Assembly (NCBI RefSeq): GCF_014195325.1
Contig: NZ_JACIBK010000002.1
Span: forward strand, 434,001 to 498,000
DNA from: Rhizobium sp. BK650
GTDB taxonomy: Bacteria; Pseudomonadota; Alphaproteobacteria; Rhizobiales; Rhizobiaceae
Length of the DNA stretch: 64,000 nt
Direction of reading: 5' to 3'
This document shows positions 8,641-17,970 of the stretch, one piece after another (the stretch's first letter is position 1; each line of letters opens with the position of its first letter). Position numbers and translations under genes: made by a program. The notes beneath the pieces were generated by a model, which saw only the letters and a list, made by a program, of their open reading frames with translations, ran no database searches and was not told the origin of the DNA.

Positions 8641-9537
8641 ATGGCAAGACAGAATACGGTCTTCAAGGAAGCGTATAATCGATATGCGGCAGCGTTGCGC
8701 CTGGACACAGCGCTGCCTTCGGAGCCCGAAATTGCCGCCCAGCTCGGCGTCAGCCGCAGCACGGCGCGCGCCATCCTGACCCGCCTCAGCGACGAAGGCA
8801 TCATCCGCTGGAACAAGCGCCAGAAGATCGTGCTGCGCCAGCCGACCGATCGCGACTTCTTCCCCTCGGAAGAAACCGACTCACTGCACGACATCATCGA
8901 GCGCAGCTTCATGCAGCGCATCCTTTCCGATGAGGCCGCACCCGGCATGCAGATCAACGAGCTGGAGCTCGCCCGCGAGATCGGCACGGGCACGACGAGC
9001 GTGCGCGAATTTTTGATCCGCTTTTCCCGCTTCGGGCTGATTGAAAAACGCCCGAACAGCCATTGGACGCTGAAGGGCTTTACCCGCGAATTCGCCTTGG
9101 AACTCGCGGACGTGCGCGAAATGTTCGAGCTGCATTCGGCCGCCGAATTCGGCAAGCTTCCCGCCGACCATCATGCCTGGGCCGATCTTGCGGCGATCAA
9201 GGCGGAGCATACGTCCGTACTCTCCGATATCGACGACCGCTTCAAGGAATTCTCGGCCCTCGACGAGCGCTTCCACCTTTTGATCCACCGCGCTTCGAAG
9301 AATCGCTTCATCGCCGATTTCTACGACGCGATCGCCATCATCTTCCACTATCACTATCAATGGAACAAAACGGCCGCCCGTGATCGCAACGAGCGTGCGA
9401 TCTACGAACATCTCGATTATATCGCAGCCCTTGAAGCTCGCGATCAGGCAAAGATCGAGGCCGCCTGCCGCGTCCACCTTCGCTCGGCGCGGCAGACGCT
9501 GCTGCAGTCCATCCCGCAGACGACGGAAAGTATCTGA
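8641..9537 (+). CDS. GntR/FadR-type regulator with two winged-helix domains and FCD domain
   Basis: 298 residues from the ATG at 8641. Residues about 8-66 form a GntR winged helix (LPSEPEIAAQLGVSRSTARAILTRLSDEGII). Residues about 80-138 form a second one (INELELAREIGTGTTSVREFLIRFSRFGLIEKR). Residues about 150-285 form the FCD ligand domain, with likely metal ligands in DERFHLLIHRAS and CRVHLRSA. The protein is divergent from the sugar cluster and is its likely regulator. Most FadR-type proteins have one winged helix, so the duplication is unusual. The ligand may be a sugar acid; this is inference. Confidence 0.85.
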   Translation: MARQNTVFKEAYNRYAAALRLDTALPSEPEIAAQLGVSRSTARAILTRLSDEGIIRWNKRQKIVLRQPTDRDFFPSEETDSLHDIIERSFMQRILSDEAAPGMQINELELAREIGTGTTSVREFLIRFSRFGLIEKRPNSHWTLKGFTREFALELADVREMFELHSAAEFGKLPADHHAWADLAAIKAEHTSVLSDIDDRFKEFSALDERFHLLIHRASKNRFIADFYDAIAIIFHYHYQWNKTAARDRNERAIYEHLDYIAALEARDQAKIEAACRVHLRSARQTLLQSIPQTTESI

Positions 9538-9563
9538 ATTGTCATCATCAAGGGTGTGCCGTG

Positions 9564-9688
9564 TGGCCCCCTCATCCGCCCTTCGGGCACCTTCTCCCCG
9601 ATGGGTAGAAGAGGGAATCGAGACGCCGCGGCATGTCCCTTCGCCCCACAGGGGAGAAGGTGGCCCGAAGGGCCGGATGAGGGGGCCA
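9564..9688. repeat. RIME-like rhizobial palindromic element
   Basis: Long inverted repeat: the left arm 9564-9599 contains CCCTCATCCG, CCCTTCGGG and CCTTCTCCCC; the right arm 9651-9688 carries the complements GGGGAGAAGG, CCCGAAGGG and CGGATGAGGG. The core, a CCTCATCCGGC / CCACCTTCTCCCC palindrome, is characteristic of Rhizobium intergenic mosaic elements. It fills the space between the convergent GntR and exporter genes and could act as a bidirectional terminator. Confidence 0.8.
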
Positions 9689-9719
9689 AACCCACCGATT
9701 CCAACCGATCAGCTCTATT

Positions 9720-11213
9720 CTAACGCGACGCCGCCTCGCTCGCCGCACCTCCCGCACCTTCGCTCTTCACCCCCCGGCCGATCGGAATGAGCCAGGTCGT
9801 CGCAAAGGTCAGCACCGCCACGACGACGACGCCCCAGAAGCTCCAGTGCAGCGCCGCATCGAAGACGCCACGCACCGCCGGATCGCTTGCAAGCGCCGAG
9901 AGGCCGGTCGGCTCGTTGAGGACATCGTGCAGGCGGTCCGCCGCTGCACCCGTCGCATAATGATCGATCCCGGCATTGAGGATCGCGCCGAGCACGGTGG
10001 CGCCGAGCGTATTGCCGAGGCTGCGGGCGAAGATGATCGAGGCCGTGGCGCTGCCGCGCATCGACCATTCCACGCTGTCCTGCACCAAAGCGATGCTGGT
10101 GAGGTTGATGAGCCCCATGCCGAAGCCCATGAAGAAGGAGCCGGCGCCGGCGACGGCCGGATGGCTTTCCGGCGTGAGGAACAACAGAAAGAAGGCGCCG
10201 AAGGGGAACATGAAGCTGCCGACCCTCAGCGTATTGCGGATGCCGAATGCCCTGAAGAAGCGGCTCGACAGCATCACCGACAAAGGCCAGCCGACCACGA
10301 GCATGGTGAGCGTGAAACCGGCGACGATCGACGAGCGGCCGAGCACGCCCTGCACATAGAGCGGCAGGATCGTCGATAGGCCGATCAGCGCCATGCCGGC
10401 GAGCAGCATGCAGGCATTGCTGGTTGCGACAAGCCGCCGGCTCCACAGCGCAATCGAAATGATCGGCTCCGGCGTGCGCTTCTCCTGCAGCACGAACAGG
10501 ATGCCGGTGACGACGAAAACGATCACCAGCGAACTCAGGAACCAGCCCGGCGCGCTCGTTTCCGTCAGGATCGTCAACAGCGCGATGATGGAAATCGAAA
10601 ACAGGATGGCGCCGAGATAGTCGATCCTGGCGTTCTTATGCGCCACGTCCTCCTTCAGGAAGATCAGGAAGGCGATGATCGACAGGACGCCGATCGGCAG
10701 GTTGATCCAGAAGATCCAGGCCCAGGAGATCGTATCGACGATAATGCCGCCGGCGAGCGGTCCGACGACCGCCGAGGTTGCCCAGACCGTTGCCATCACG
10801 CCCTGCACCTTGCCGCGCTCTTCGAGCTTGAACAGGTCGCCGATAATAGTCATCGTCACAGGTTGGATCGCACCGGCGCCAAGCCCCTGCACCAGACGGA
10901 AGACGATGAGCGAGGCCATCGACCAGGCCAGCCCGCAAAAGAGCGAGCCGACGAGGAAAACGAGGATGCCGCCGATCAGCACCGGCTTGCGGCCGAAAAT
11001 ATCCGAGAGCTTGCCGTAGATGACCGTCGTCGTCGACTGCGCCAGCAGGAAGGCGGAAAAGACCCAGCTGTAATAAGTGAAGCCGCCGAGCTGGCCGACG
11101 ATCCGCGGCATGGCGGTGGCAACGATCGTGGCCTCGATCGCTACCATGAAGGTCGCAAGCATGATGGTGGCAACGACGAGCGTGCGGTTGGATCGCTGGG
11201 TAGTGGCGGACAT
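9720..11213 (-). CDS. MFS drug exporter, DHA2 (EmrB/QacA) family
   Basis: 497 residues with about 14 hydrophobic segments, the DHA2 layout. Motif A is GKLSDIFGRKPVL near residue 67 and motif C, typical of antiporters, is SAVVGPLAGGIIVD near residue 150. The N-terminal ATFMVAIEATIVATAMPRI matches the family D1 motif, with A/E in place of the usual D. It probably expels a hydrophobic toxicant in exchange for protons across the inner membrane. No membrane-fusion partner or TetR regulator gene lies beside it, so the substrate is unknown. The start ATG follows GAGAGG. Confidence 0.9.
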   Translation of the reverse strand: MSATTQRSNRTLVVATIMLATFMVAIEATIVATAMPRIVGQLGGFTYYSWVFSAFLLAQSTTTVIYGKLSDIFGRKPVLIGGILVFLVGSLFCGLAWSMASLIVFRLVQGLGAGAIQPVTMTIIGDLFKLEERGKVQGVMATVWATSAVVGPLAGGIIVDTISWAWIFWINLPIGVLSIIAFLIFLKEDVAHKNARIDYLGAILFSISIIALLTILTETSAPGWFLSSLVIVFVVTGILFVLQEKRTPEPIISIALWSRRLVATSNACMLLAGMALIGLSTILPLYVQGVLGRSSIVAGFTLTMLVVGWPLSVMLSSRFFRAFGIRNTLRVGSFMFPFGAFFLLFLTPESHPAVAGAGSFFMGFGMGLINLTSIALVQDSVEWSMRGSATASIIFARSLGNTLGATVLGAILNAGIDHYATGAAADRLHDVLNEPTGLSALASDPAVRGVFDAALHWSFWGVVVVAVLTFATTWLIPIGRGVKSEGAGGAASEAASR

Positions 11214-11256
11214 GAGAACCTCTCGGGCTTTCTCAGCGAGACGGGTGTCGACTACA

Positions 11257-11357
11257 GCATCGGTCTGAAAATCGGAATCGATTTTCAGAAAGCCTGATGC
11301 GTAGCTTCAGAAAGCTAGAGCGTCCTTTGTGCGTCCGAATGGACGCACGGCGCTCTA
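11257..11357. repeat. Rhizobial intergenic double-hairpin repeat (copy 2)
   Basis: Contains TGAAAATCGGAATCGATTTTCA-type palindrome (11266-11287) and a second hairpin (11317-11356) with arms AGAGCG / CGCTCT and inner GTGCGTCC / GGACGCAC. The whole element is the reverse complement of the copy at 46884-46962. It lies in the 461-bp space upstream of the exporter gene. The rest of that space holds a perfect palindrome (GGCGGGTACCCGCC, 11511-11524) and no convincing gene. Confidence 0.8.
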
Positions 11358-11510
11358 GTGGCCAAGTTGCAATGCGTGATGTCGGCAGTCTTTTATGCTC
11401 CTGCTGGTAGCAGGTAAAGCGCAAGTGAATCCTTTCTACTATATCGACGAGTTAAACTGCTTCCGGCCCCGGCAAATTTCAAATACAAGGCATTTTGCGA
11501 AGGAAGTTTT

Positions 11511-11524
11511 GGCGGGTACCCGCC
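11511..11524. promoter_or_regulatory. Perfect 14-bp palindrome of unknown role
   Basis: GGCGGGTACCCGCC, flanked by TTTT on the left and GGAAAA on the right, 150 bp before the glycosyltransferase gene. It could be an operator or a bidirectional terminator core; the sequence alone does not decide. Confidence 0.3.
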
Positions 11525-11674
11525 GGAAAAGGAGATCTGGCAGGCTGCCAGGGCTCTCGGATGTCAGGATTGCATTTCCGCCAGGTTATTCCCAACTGAA
11601 AACCTGACGCAGGCCTGTGAACCGGTCCATCGCGGATGCGAAGGGTTCGGGTCCGGGCACGGAAATGGCAAGAT

Positions 11675-12517
11675 ATGATGACGCATGTTTTGGCCGCGAG
11701 CGGCGGCGTTAAACAGGTAATTTGCATCAATTGGGGTACGAAATACGGACCGACTTTCATCAACCGGCTGTATGCGATGGTGGCGCGCAACATCACGCCG
11801 CCCTTTACCTTCACCTGCTTCACCGACTGCCGGGACGATCTCCATCCCGCCATCCTGTGCGAGGACCTGCCGCCTCTGGACGTTAAGATGCCCGTCAATA
11901 CGAGAGGCATCTGGCCGAAGGCGATGCTTTGGGGACCGAAACTCGGAAGCCTGAGCGGGCCGGTCCTCTATCTCGACCTCGACCTGGTCGTCGTCTCTTC
12001 CCTTGACGGCTTTTTCGAAGTCGGAGGCCCTGACGATGTCGTCATGGCCCGCAACCAGACGACGCCTTTCGAAAGGCTCGGCCAGAGCTCGCTCTTTCGC
12101 TTTCCGGTCGGCAAGCTCCTGCCGCTGCAGGAAAAGTTCAGGGCCGACCCGCAGAAGGTGGCCGACGAGTATCAGTACGAACAGCGCTTCGTTACCCGCA
12201 ATGCACCCGGAGGCGTGAAGTTTTTCCCGCGCCGGTGGGTTCTGCACTTCCGGCAGGACTGTCACTGGGCCTTTCCGCTGAACTATTTCCTCGCCCCGCG
12301 CCTGCCCTCCAGCGCCCGCGTCGTCCTCTTCCCGCGCGGCTTCCATCCGCAGAACGCCATCGAAGGGAAATTCGGCCCGAGAGGCCGGGCCGAAACCAGG
12401 CTCGAGCACATCAAGCGTGTCGTCCACGCCAGCCAACGCGACGGCAAGCCGCCCTTCCGCTACCTGCGCCACTATATCCTGCCCACGCCCTGGGTGGCCG
12501 AGCACTGGCATGAGTGA
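11675..12517 (+). CDS. Putative glycosyltransferase with DxD motif
   Basis: 280 residues from the ATG at 11675 (another ATG follows at 11678), with GGAAATGG 10 bases upstream; earlier in-frame starts give an arginine-rich, non-protein-like N-terminus. The GPVLYLDLDLVVVSSLDGFF segment is a GT8-like nucleotide-sugar and metal site (DLD), preceded by KAMLWGPKLG. No transmembrane segment or signal peptide is seen, so it is probably cytosolic. It may act in surface polysaccharide or lipopolysaccharide modification; a GT39-type gene lies 600 bp away on the other strand. The fold call is moderate and the acceptor unknown. Confidence 0.65.
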   Translation: MMTHVLAASGGVKQVICINWGTKYGPTFINRLYAMVARNITPPFTFTCFTDCRDDLHPAILCEDLPPLDVKMPVNTRGIWPKAMLWGPKLGSLSGPVLYLDLDLVVVSSLDGFFEVGGPDDVVMARNQTTPFERLGQSSLFRFPVGKLLPLQEKFRADPQKVADEYQYEQRFVTRNAPGGVKFFPRRWVLHFRQDCHWAFPLNYFLAPRLPSSARVVLFPRGFHPQNAIEGKFGPRGRAETRLEHIKRVVHASQRDGKPPFRYLRHYILPTPWVAEHWHE

Positions 12518-12594
12518 CGGCCAAACTTTCCGATTCAGCGGAACAATTTCTCGCTTTAAATGTTCACTGCCCAGGAAAATCCCTGGGTGCTCTC

Positions 12595-13098
12595 ATGCGT
12601 CCTTTTCTGTTCGCAACGTCGCTCTCGCTCGCTGGCCTGGCTGCCGGCGCCAATGCGTCCGAGGCAGATTTTCTCAATTCGCTGGCAGGCGACTGGAGCG
12701 GAACCGGCATGGTCCTGACCAGGATCGGCGGCGCGAAAGTCAATGTCTCCTGCAATCTGAAATCCGATGCGAGCCCCTCGACCGTTGACATGAATGGCAG
12801 CTGCCGCGGTCTCGCCTTCATCACAAGAAGCTTTACGGCCAATGTGAAGGCAGCCGGCCAACGCTACACCGGCAACTATACCGGCCCCTCAGGCCTGCCT
12901 TCCAGGCTTGTCGGCAGCAGGAAAGGGGATGCCCTGACCTTCGATATCACCTGGGCGCGTGTCACCAATGGCGACCGAAGCGCGAATATGATGATCCAAA
13001 AGGTGGGTCAGAACGGGCTTCGCCTGCAGACCATCGATCGCGATCCTGTGTCGGGCCGGTCCGTGGTGACGAGCCGCATCGATCTGCAGCGCGAGTGA
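12595..13098 (+). CDS. Secreted hypothetical protein
   Basis: 167 residues from the ATG at 12595, which begins a clear signal peptide (MRPFLFATSLSLAGLAAGANA-SEA); the frame is open further upstream but without signal features. The mature part is a small beta-rich domain starting FLNSLAGDWSGTGMVL, with two cysteines (VSCNL and GSCRG) that could form a disulfide in the periplasm. The LAGDWSGTG start resembles lipocalin-like small periplasmic domains, but no family can be named firmly. It follows the glycosyltransferase gene by about 80 bp and may be cotranscribed. Confidence 0.7.
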   Translation: MRPFLFATSLSLAGLAAGANASEADFLNSLAGDWSGTGMVLTRIGGAKVNVSCNLKSDASPSTVDMNGSCRGLAFITRSFTANVKAAGQRYTGNYTGPSGLPSRLVGSRKGDALTFDITWARVTNGDRSANMMIQKVGQNGLRLQTIDRDPVSGRSVVTSRIDLQRE

Positions 13099-13120
13099 GG
13101 GCGTTAAAAGATGCGGGCGG

Positions 13121-14692
13121 TCATCGCACCGCAGATCCATCCGACAGCGGTCCGTCGATCCAGGCATAGCCGAGGGAAAAGACATGCTTGGGATTTCCGT
13201 AGAGATAGGGCAGCGTCAGGGCCTGTGTTTCGGGCAGTTCAATCCCAGCTGCCTGCAGGCGGGCTGCAAACTCCGGTGGAATCGTCGCGTCGCTCGCCGT
13301 GCGGCCGCGCCAGACGATGAGCACCGGTCCATCGGCGCGTGCGTAGCTGCTCGTTTGAGGATCGGGAAAATCGGGTAAGACGGCAGGCACGTCGGGCCAT
13401 TGCAGGCGAATATTGCCGGCCAGGTATTTGTTCGATGCGATGACGAGAACCGGCTTCCGGCTTTCGCCCAATCTTGATGCGAATTCCGCCATCGGTACGT
13501 TGAGGATCGGATAGCTCCCAAGGAGGCCGGCCCCGACGATCCTGAGGGTCAACACCGATACGATAATGACCATCGCCACCGGCACGATCGGCAGAAAACG
13601 GCGAATCCCGGCCGACATATCGAAGCCCGCAGCCTGCATTTTCAGGAAAAGGGTGATCGGCAGGACGAGAAGAAACGGGTCGAGCCACCGTTCATGAATA
13701 TGACTTGCGCCGCCGATGATGACGATGACGACCGAAAGCAGGCTTGCCGCCATCATGCGTTCGATCAATCGTATCAGGGGGCTGGTTGCCCTGAGAGCGC
13801 GGAAAAAATCGCGCCGGAAGCAGGCTGCAAACACGGCAATCGGCAGTGCCGTGAAACCGATGATGGCAATGAAGAGTGAGACAAGCCCCTGGCCGATCCG
13901 CAGGATCGCGCTCCCCGCTTCGTGGTCGGCGGTCATCCGCTCGAGGGTTGCAGCCGAAGCGCTCTCGATGTTGTCCGGCAGCCACAGCGCATGCGGCAGA
14001 ACGATGAGAATGGCAACGGCAATCGCGACGAGCATGCGCCAGTCAAAAAGATGGCGGCGCCACTGTCTGTCCGGCAAGACCGCAAGGAAAGCCGCAGCCG
14101 GCAGAATGGCGAAATTATATTTGGCGATCAGCCCGACGCCGACGGCGATGCCGACCAGCAGATAGGAGGCAAGCGTCGGCCGCCGAAGCGTCCTGAAAAA
14201 ACCGTAGAGAAACAGCGAGGTCGCAACCAGAAGCGCCACGGTGTGGGTAAGCTCGCGCTGCGCGAGAAAGCCGACCTGCGGCAGGATAATAAGGCTCAGC
14301 ATGGCAATGGCTGCGAGCGACTTGTCCTTCAGCGCTTCTCGTGCGGCAAAGCCATAGAACAGATAGCAGAGAAAAAGTAGGATGTTTTTGGGAACCACGA
14401 GCGTCCAGAGCGACAGGCCGGCCACCGAAACGACCGCATATTGCAGCCAGTTGTAGAATGGCGGCTGCGGGCCGTAGCCCAAGAGGAGAAACTGCGAGAA
14501 GAACGCCTGCTCGGATTCATCAAGGCCGAGCGTGTCGGGCTGTATCAGGCGAAGCACGATGTTGAGAACGAAATAGCCCGCCAGGAAAAACCCTGCCGCC
14601 GCAACGCTTTGACCAATGCCGGAGAGCACCGATCCGCGTTCGGCAATCACATTTTCCCCGCCCGGCGAGGGCAACGTGCTTTCAATTGTCAT
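13121..14692 (-). CDS. GT39/PMT_2-type membrane glycosyltransferase (ArnT-like)
   Basis: 523 residues, mostly hydrophobic with about 10-12 membrane segments. The first periplasmic loop carries [33 protein letters not shown], the acidic (DE) and P-F-YNW features of PMT_2 glycosyltransferases that use polyprenyl-phosphate sugars. The last 130 residues form a soluble periplasmic domain ([23 protein letters not shown] onward). Such enzymes add sugars to lipid A, proteins or envelope lipids at the outer face of the inner membrane. It stands alone on the minus strand; the donor and acceptor cannot be read from sequence. Confidence 0.8.
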   Translation of the reverse strand: MTIESTLPSPGGENVIAERGSVLSGIGQSVAAAGFFLAGYFVLNIVLRLIQPDTLGLDESEQAFFSQFLLLGYGPQPPFYNWLQYAVVSVAGLSLWTLVVPKNILLFLCYLFYGFAAREALKDKSLAAIAMLSLIILPQVGFLAQRELTHTVALLVATSLFLYGFFRTLRRPTLASYLLVGIAVGVGLIAKYNFAILPAAAFLAVLPDRQWRRHLFDWRMLVAIAVAILIVLPHALWLPDNIESASAATLERMTADHEAGSAILRIGQGLVSLFIAIIGFTALPIAVFAACFRRDFFRALRATSPLIRLIERMMAASLLSVVIVIIGGASHIHERWLDPFLLVLPITLFLKMQAAGFDMSAGIRRFLPIVPVAMVIIVSVLTLRIVGAGLLGSYPILNVPMAEFASRLGESRKPVLVIASNKYLAGNIRLQWPDVPAVLPDFPDPQTSSYARADGPVLIVWRGRTASDATIPPEFAARLQAAGIELPETQALTLPYLYGNPKHVFSLGYAWIDGPLSDGSAVR

Positions 14693-15113
14693 GATAGGCC
14701 GACTTGAATGGAGAACATTTAGGGGAGGGTTCGTTGCGATATGTCGTTCGGCCTTGGCCTCGTCTTATGCGATGCGGCATCTCCGGCCTGACCTGGGCCA
14801 AGCCCGAGCCAGTCAGTCATTTCTCTCATCGTCGTCGGTCCCCCGGCATTCGCAGGTCGTCTCCTGACAGATCGCAACATGCGGTCGCAAATAGCAAGCC
14901 TGTCGCGGGTGGAGATATCAGTAAGTCGGGGCTGAAATTTTCAGGCGTGGCACAGCGGCCACAGGTTGCCGCCGTGGATCCTGCCTGTGATTGGACATCC
15001 CTTGAGCAATGCCGTTAGCGCACCGGCATGGGTCCCGTTGAAATACATCGCATTTCTTATAATCAACCGTCGCCGCGCATCCTGCTTCTGATCGGAAGTT
15101 CAGAGGAACGAGC
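14693..15113. other. Gene-free stretch at the left side of the accessory island
   Basis: About 420 bp with short overlapping reading frames of poor composition and no convincing gene. The tRNA-Thr 3' sequence found at 21078-21153 is not repeated here, so no attachment site was recognised. The AlpA-like gene starts at its right end. Confidence 0.5.
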
Positions 15114-15347
15114 ATGACTGGCAAGACAATCCCCTACACACTCTTAAGCACGAGCGACGTTCAGAAGATCGCTCCGGTTTCGAACGTGACGCTCTGGCGC
15201 TGGGTGAGGGACGGCAAGTTTCCCGCGCCCATACAGGTCGCGAAAAACAACTTCTGGAGGTCCGACGAAGTCGGCGCCTGGATGGATGAAATGTCCTTGA
15301 GGCGCGTTGCGTCAAATCCGAAAGCCCCTTCTCAGGAACGCGAATAA
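15114..15347 (+). CDS. AlpA-family DNA-binding protein (small MerR-like helix-turn-helix)
   Basis: 77 residues. The layout LLSTSDVQKIAPVSNVTLWRWVRDGKFPAPIQVAKNNFWRSDEVGAWMDE matches AlpA/phage excisionase-like regulators: helix-turn-helix (VSNVTLWRWV), wing with FPAPI, then WRSDEV. Such proteins activate integrase or replication genes of P4-like satellites and integrative elements. It lies 32 bp upstream of the primase-VapE gene, probably in one operon. No integrase gene is present in the window, so the element is either degraded or uses a remote recombinase. Confidence 0.85.
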   Translation: MTGKTIPYTLLSTSDVQKIAPVSNVTLWRWVRDGKFPAPIQVAKNNFWRSDEVGAWMDEMSLRRVASNPKAPSQERE

Positions 15348-15379
15348 GCGTCGGCCCCCCAAGTTTCATCGGAAAATCC

Positions 15380-17911
15380 ATGGATAGAATCTCGCAATAC
15401 GCGCCATCGCAGGCGGCGGGCGTCTCAGGCTGCGTCGAACGGCTGCGCCGCGACGTTTCCCTGTCTTCGACAGCAGCGCAATACGGCTGCAAGCTTACCC
15501 GCAGCGGGCAGGAATTTTCCGCCTGCTGCCCCTTCCACGCCGAAGACACCCCGTCGTTCACGATCTTCGCCGGCCAGGATGGGATCGAGCGTTTCCAGTG
15601 CTTCGGCTGCGGCAGGAAAGGCGATGTCCTCGACTTGGTGCAGGAGGTCAGAGGCGTCGATCTTCAGGGAGCGATCCGCATTCTCGGCGGCCGCGACGAC
15701 ATCAGGCCGAACGTTCCCGCTCGGCATGTCCAGGCGGGGAACATCTATGAGGGGCTGGTGCCCCTTCCGCCGCCGGCCGGTCTGCTTCAGGCCGGCCGGC
15801 GCATCACGCTCTATAATCCGAAACGCCGGGGGACGCCCTCGGAATGGGGCACCTTCGCCCCATCGATGGTCTTTCCCTATCGAAAGGCCGATGGCTCGCT
15901 GTCAGGTTATGTCCTGCGCCGGGATCTGCCTGATGGCGGCAAGGAGACGCCGATGGTCATGTTCGTTCGCCTCCCCGATGGCAAAGAGACCTGGTCGCGC
16001 TTCCCCTTCCCGAAGCCGCGGCCGCTCTACGGGCTGGAAACGATCGGCGACGGCAAGCAGGTGGTGATCGTCGAGGGCGAGAAGTGCCGCGACCGGCTCA
16101 GCCAGGCGAGCGGGCGAACCGTCGTCTCCTGGCCGGGCGGAACCCAAGGCGCAAAGCACACGGACTGGTCGCCGCTCTCGGGTCGGCACGTGCTGATCTG
16201 GCCGGATTTCGACGGTCCGGGCCTGGCGGCTGCCGATGATATCGCCGCCCGCCTGACCGCGGTCGGCGCGCATGTCCAATGCGTCGCCTTCACGGATGCG
16301 GCGCACGGGTCCGATATCGAGCGCTACCGTTTCGACGATTGGCGGGCCGGCCGTTTTCCACGCCGCGGCTGGGACAGCGCCGATGCCGTCGATGCCGGAT
16401 GGACGCAAAGCCAGCTCGACGCCTTCATGAGCGCCACGCTTCGCGACTGGAGGCCAGAGCCGCTTGCTGAGATGCCCGCTGCCGAGATGGAGCCCGTTTC
16501 TGAGATGGAGGAGCGGCGCGTCGTGCAGTTCAATCGGACAATTTCTGTGCAGGCCTCCATAAGCGCACGTCCCGAGCCGGTCCCGGATGCGTTCGCCCAA
16601 GACCCATATGCGTTCGAAGGCCCAGATGCGTTCGTCCAAGACGATGAGCCGACGCGGGCGATCACGCCTGCCGGGGATGCGCCCCGGAATTTCGGCCGCC
16701 TGATGGGCATCGCGCGCTTCGATATCGAACTCGAACAATGGTTGGTCGATCGCCAATGGTTCATCAAGCTCAACCTGCTTTCGGGCGAGTTGGAGATCCA
16801 TCGTGACAGCGGCATCGTTCCCATGAGCGACGCGCGGCTGGCGGAAATTCGCTTCGAGCTCGCCCGCGCGGCCCGGGGCAGGGAGTCGTCCAAGGACAAC
16901 ATTGTCGATGCCCTGGTGCTGATCGGCGAGCGGCGAGCCTACCATCCGGTGCACGACTATCTCGCCCGTGTCAAATGGGATGGAAAGCCGCGCATCGACA
17001 CCTGGCTCGTCGATTATTTCGGCGCTGAGGACTCGGCCCTCAACCGCGCCTTCGGCCGCAAGATCCTCTGCGCCGCCGTTCGCCGCGTCAGGCATCCGGG
17101 CTGCAAATTCGATCATATGCTTGTCGTCGAAGGCCCTCAGGACATCGGCAAATCCTCCGCCGTCCTGGCGCTCTGCCATGACGGCGACTGGTTCACCGAC
17201 CAGCTCGAAATCGGCGCCGATGCCAAAGTGACCATCGAAAAAACTGCCGGCCACTGGATCCTGGAAATGCCCGAACTCGACGGCCTGAGCCGCCGCGACA
17301 TCAACCGCGTCAAATCCTTCATCCCCGCGCGGAAAGATGTCGCCAGGCTCTCCTATGGCCGCTTTGCGACCAAACGCCCACGGCAATTCGTCCTCTTCGG
17401 CACCACCAACGAAAGCCGCTATCTGACCGACACCACCGGCAACCGCCGCTTCTGGATCGTCCGCGCCAAGGCTGCTGATCCCACGGGCATCGCGGCGGCG
17501 CGAGACCAGCTATGGGCGGAGGCTGCGGAGAGGGAGGCGGATGAGAACCTGTGGCTCGATGACCCGGCATTGCGGAATGCAGCGGCTGGTGTTGCGCATG
17601 AGGCATCGGATTTCGGGCCTTGGCTGGAAATCCTTCGCGAGCGCATTCCGGAAGGTCCGCTGAAGATCAAGGCCACGGATGCCTGGAAGCTCGTCGGCTT
17701 CGACGGGCCGGAGACCATCAATAAGCTGACGAAGGCTCATCACGCCCATATGCGTGCGGCGATGGTCGGCCTTGGGTTCGAGAAGAAGGATAAAGGCATC
17801 CGCTTTCGCGACGGCGAGAGAAAGACGGCCTATCTTCGCGGCGATCCGGACGACGCCCGGGAATGGAGCCCTCACAGTCACGCGCCGGCATATGGCGACG
17901 ATCCTTTCTAA
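15380..17911 (+). CDS. Primase-helicase of a mobile element (CHC2 zinc finger, Toprim-like, VapE domain)
   Basis: 843 residues. The N-terminal CHC2 zinc finger has C50, H53, C74 and C77 (CCPFH ... FQCFGCGRKGDVLDLV). A Toprim-like region follows (VVIVEGEKCRD near 227, LIWPDFDGPG near 272). An acidic, low-complexity linker with repeated PDAF motifs spans about 360-430. The C-terminal VapE ATPase holds Walker A GPQDIGKSS near 584, EMPELDGLSRRDINRVKSF and FGTTNESRYLTDTTGNRRFWIV. Proteins of this layout prime and unwind DNA for phages, satellites and integrative plasmids. A terminator and a dense repeat array follow directly, as expected of a rep gene beside its origin. Confidence 0.9.
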   Translation: MDRISQYAPSQAAGVSGCVERLRRDVSLSSTAAQYGCKLTRSGQEFSACCPFHAEDTPSFTIFAGQDGIERFQCFGCGRKGDVLDLVQEVRGVDLQGAIRILGGRDDIRPNVPARHVQAGNIYEGLVPLPPPAGLLQAGRRITLYNPKRRGTPSEWGTFAPSMVFPYRKADGSLSGYVLRRDLPDGGKETPMVMFVRLPDGKETWSRFPFPKPRPLYGLETIGDGKQVVIVEGEKCRDRLSQASGRTVVSWPGGTQGAKHTDWSPLSGRHVLIWPDFDGPGLAAADDIAARLTAVGAHVQCVAFTDAAHGSDIERYRFDDWRAGRFPRRGWDSADAVDAGWTQSQLDAFMSATLRDWRPEPLAEMPAAEMEPVSEMEERRVVQFNRTISVQASISARPEPVPDAFAQDPYAFEGPDAFVQDDEPTRAITPAGDAPRNFGRLMGIARFDIELEQWLVDRQWFIKLNLLSGELEIHRDSGIVPMSDARLAEIRFELARAARGRESSKDNIVDALVLIGERRAYHPVHDYLARVKWDGKPRIDTWLVDYFGAEDSALNRAFGRKILCAAVRRVRHPGCKFDHMLVVEGPQDIGKSSAVLALCHDGDWFTDQLEIGADAKVTIEKTAGHWILEMPELDGLSRRDINRVKSFIPARKDVARLSYGRFATKRPRQFVLFGTTNESRYLTDTTGNRRFWIVRAKAADPTGIAAARDQLWAEAAEREADENLWLDDPALRNAAAGVAHEASDFGPWLEILRERIPEGPLKIKATDAWKLVGFDGPETINKLTKAHHAHMRAAMVGLGFEKKDKGIRFRDGERKTAYLRGDPDDAREWSPHSHAPAYGDDPF

Positions 17912-17928
17912 CGCGCACCGACCCTGAC

Positions 17929-17954
17929 AACCCGGCCATCGAGCCGGGTTTTTT
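17929..17954 (+). terminator. Rho-independent terminator after the primase gene
   Basis: 8-bp GC-rich stem AACCCGGC / GCCGGGTT with a 6-base loop and a run of six T, 17 bp after the stop codon. Confidence 0.9.
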
Positions 17955-17970
17955 GTTTCCCTGGGAATGC

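Noticed and set aside
9540-9720. Tandem or CRISPR-like array after the GntR gene
   Set aside because: It is a single palindromic RIME-like element, not a repeat-spacer series; no CRISPR array is seen anywhere in the window.
15902-17386. 494-codon frame opposite the primase gene
   Set aside because: Antisense artefact of GC-rich codon bias; no start site or family motif.
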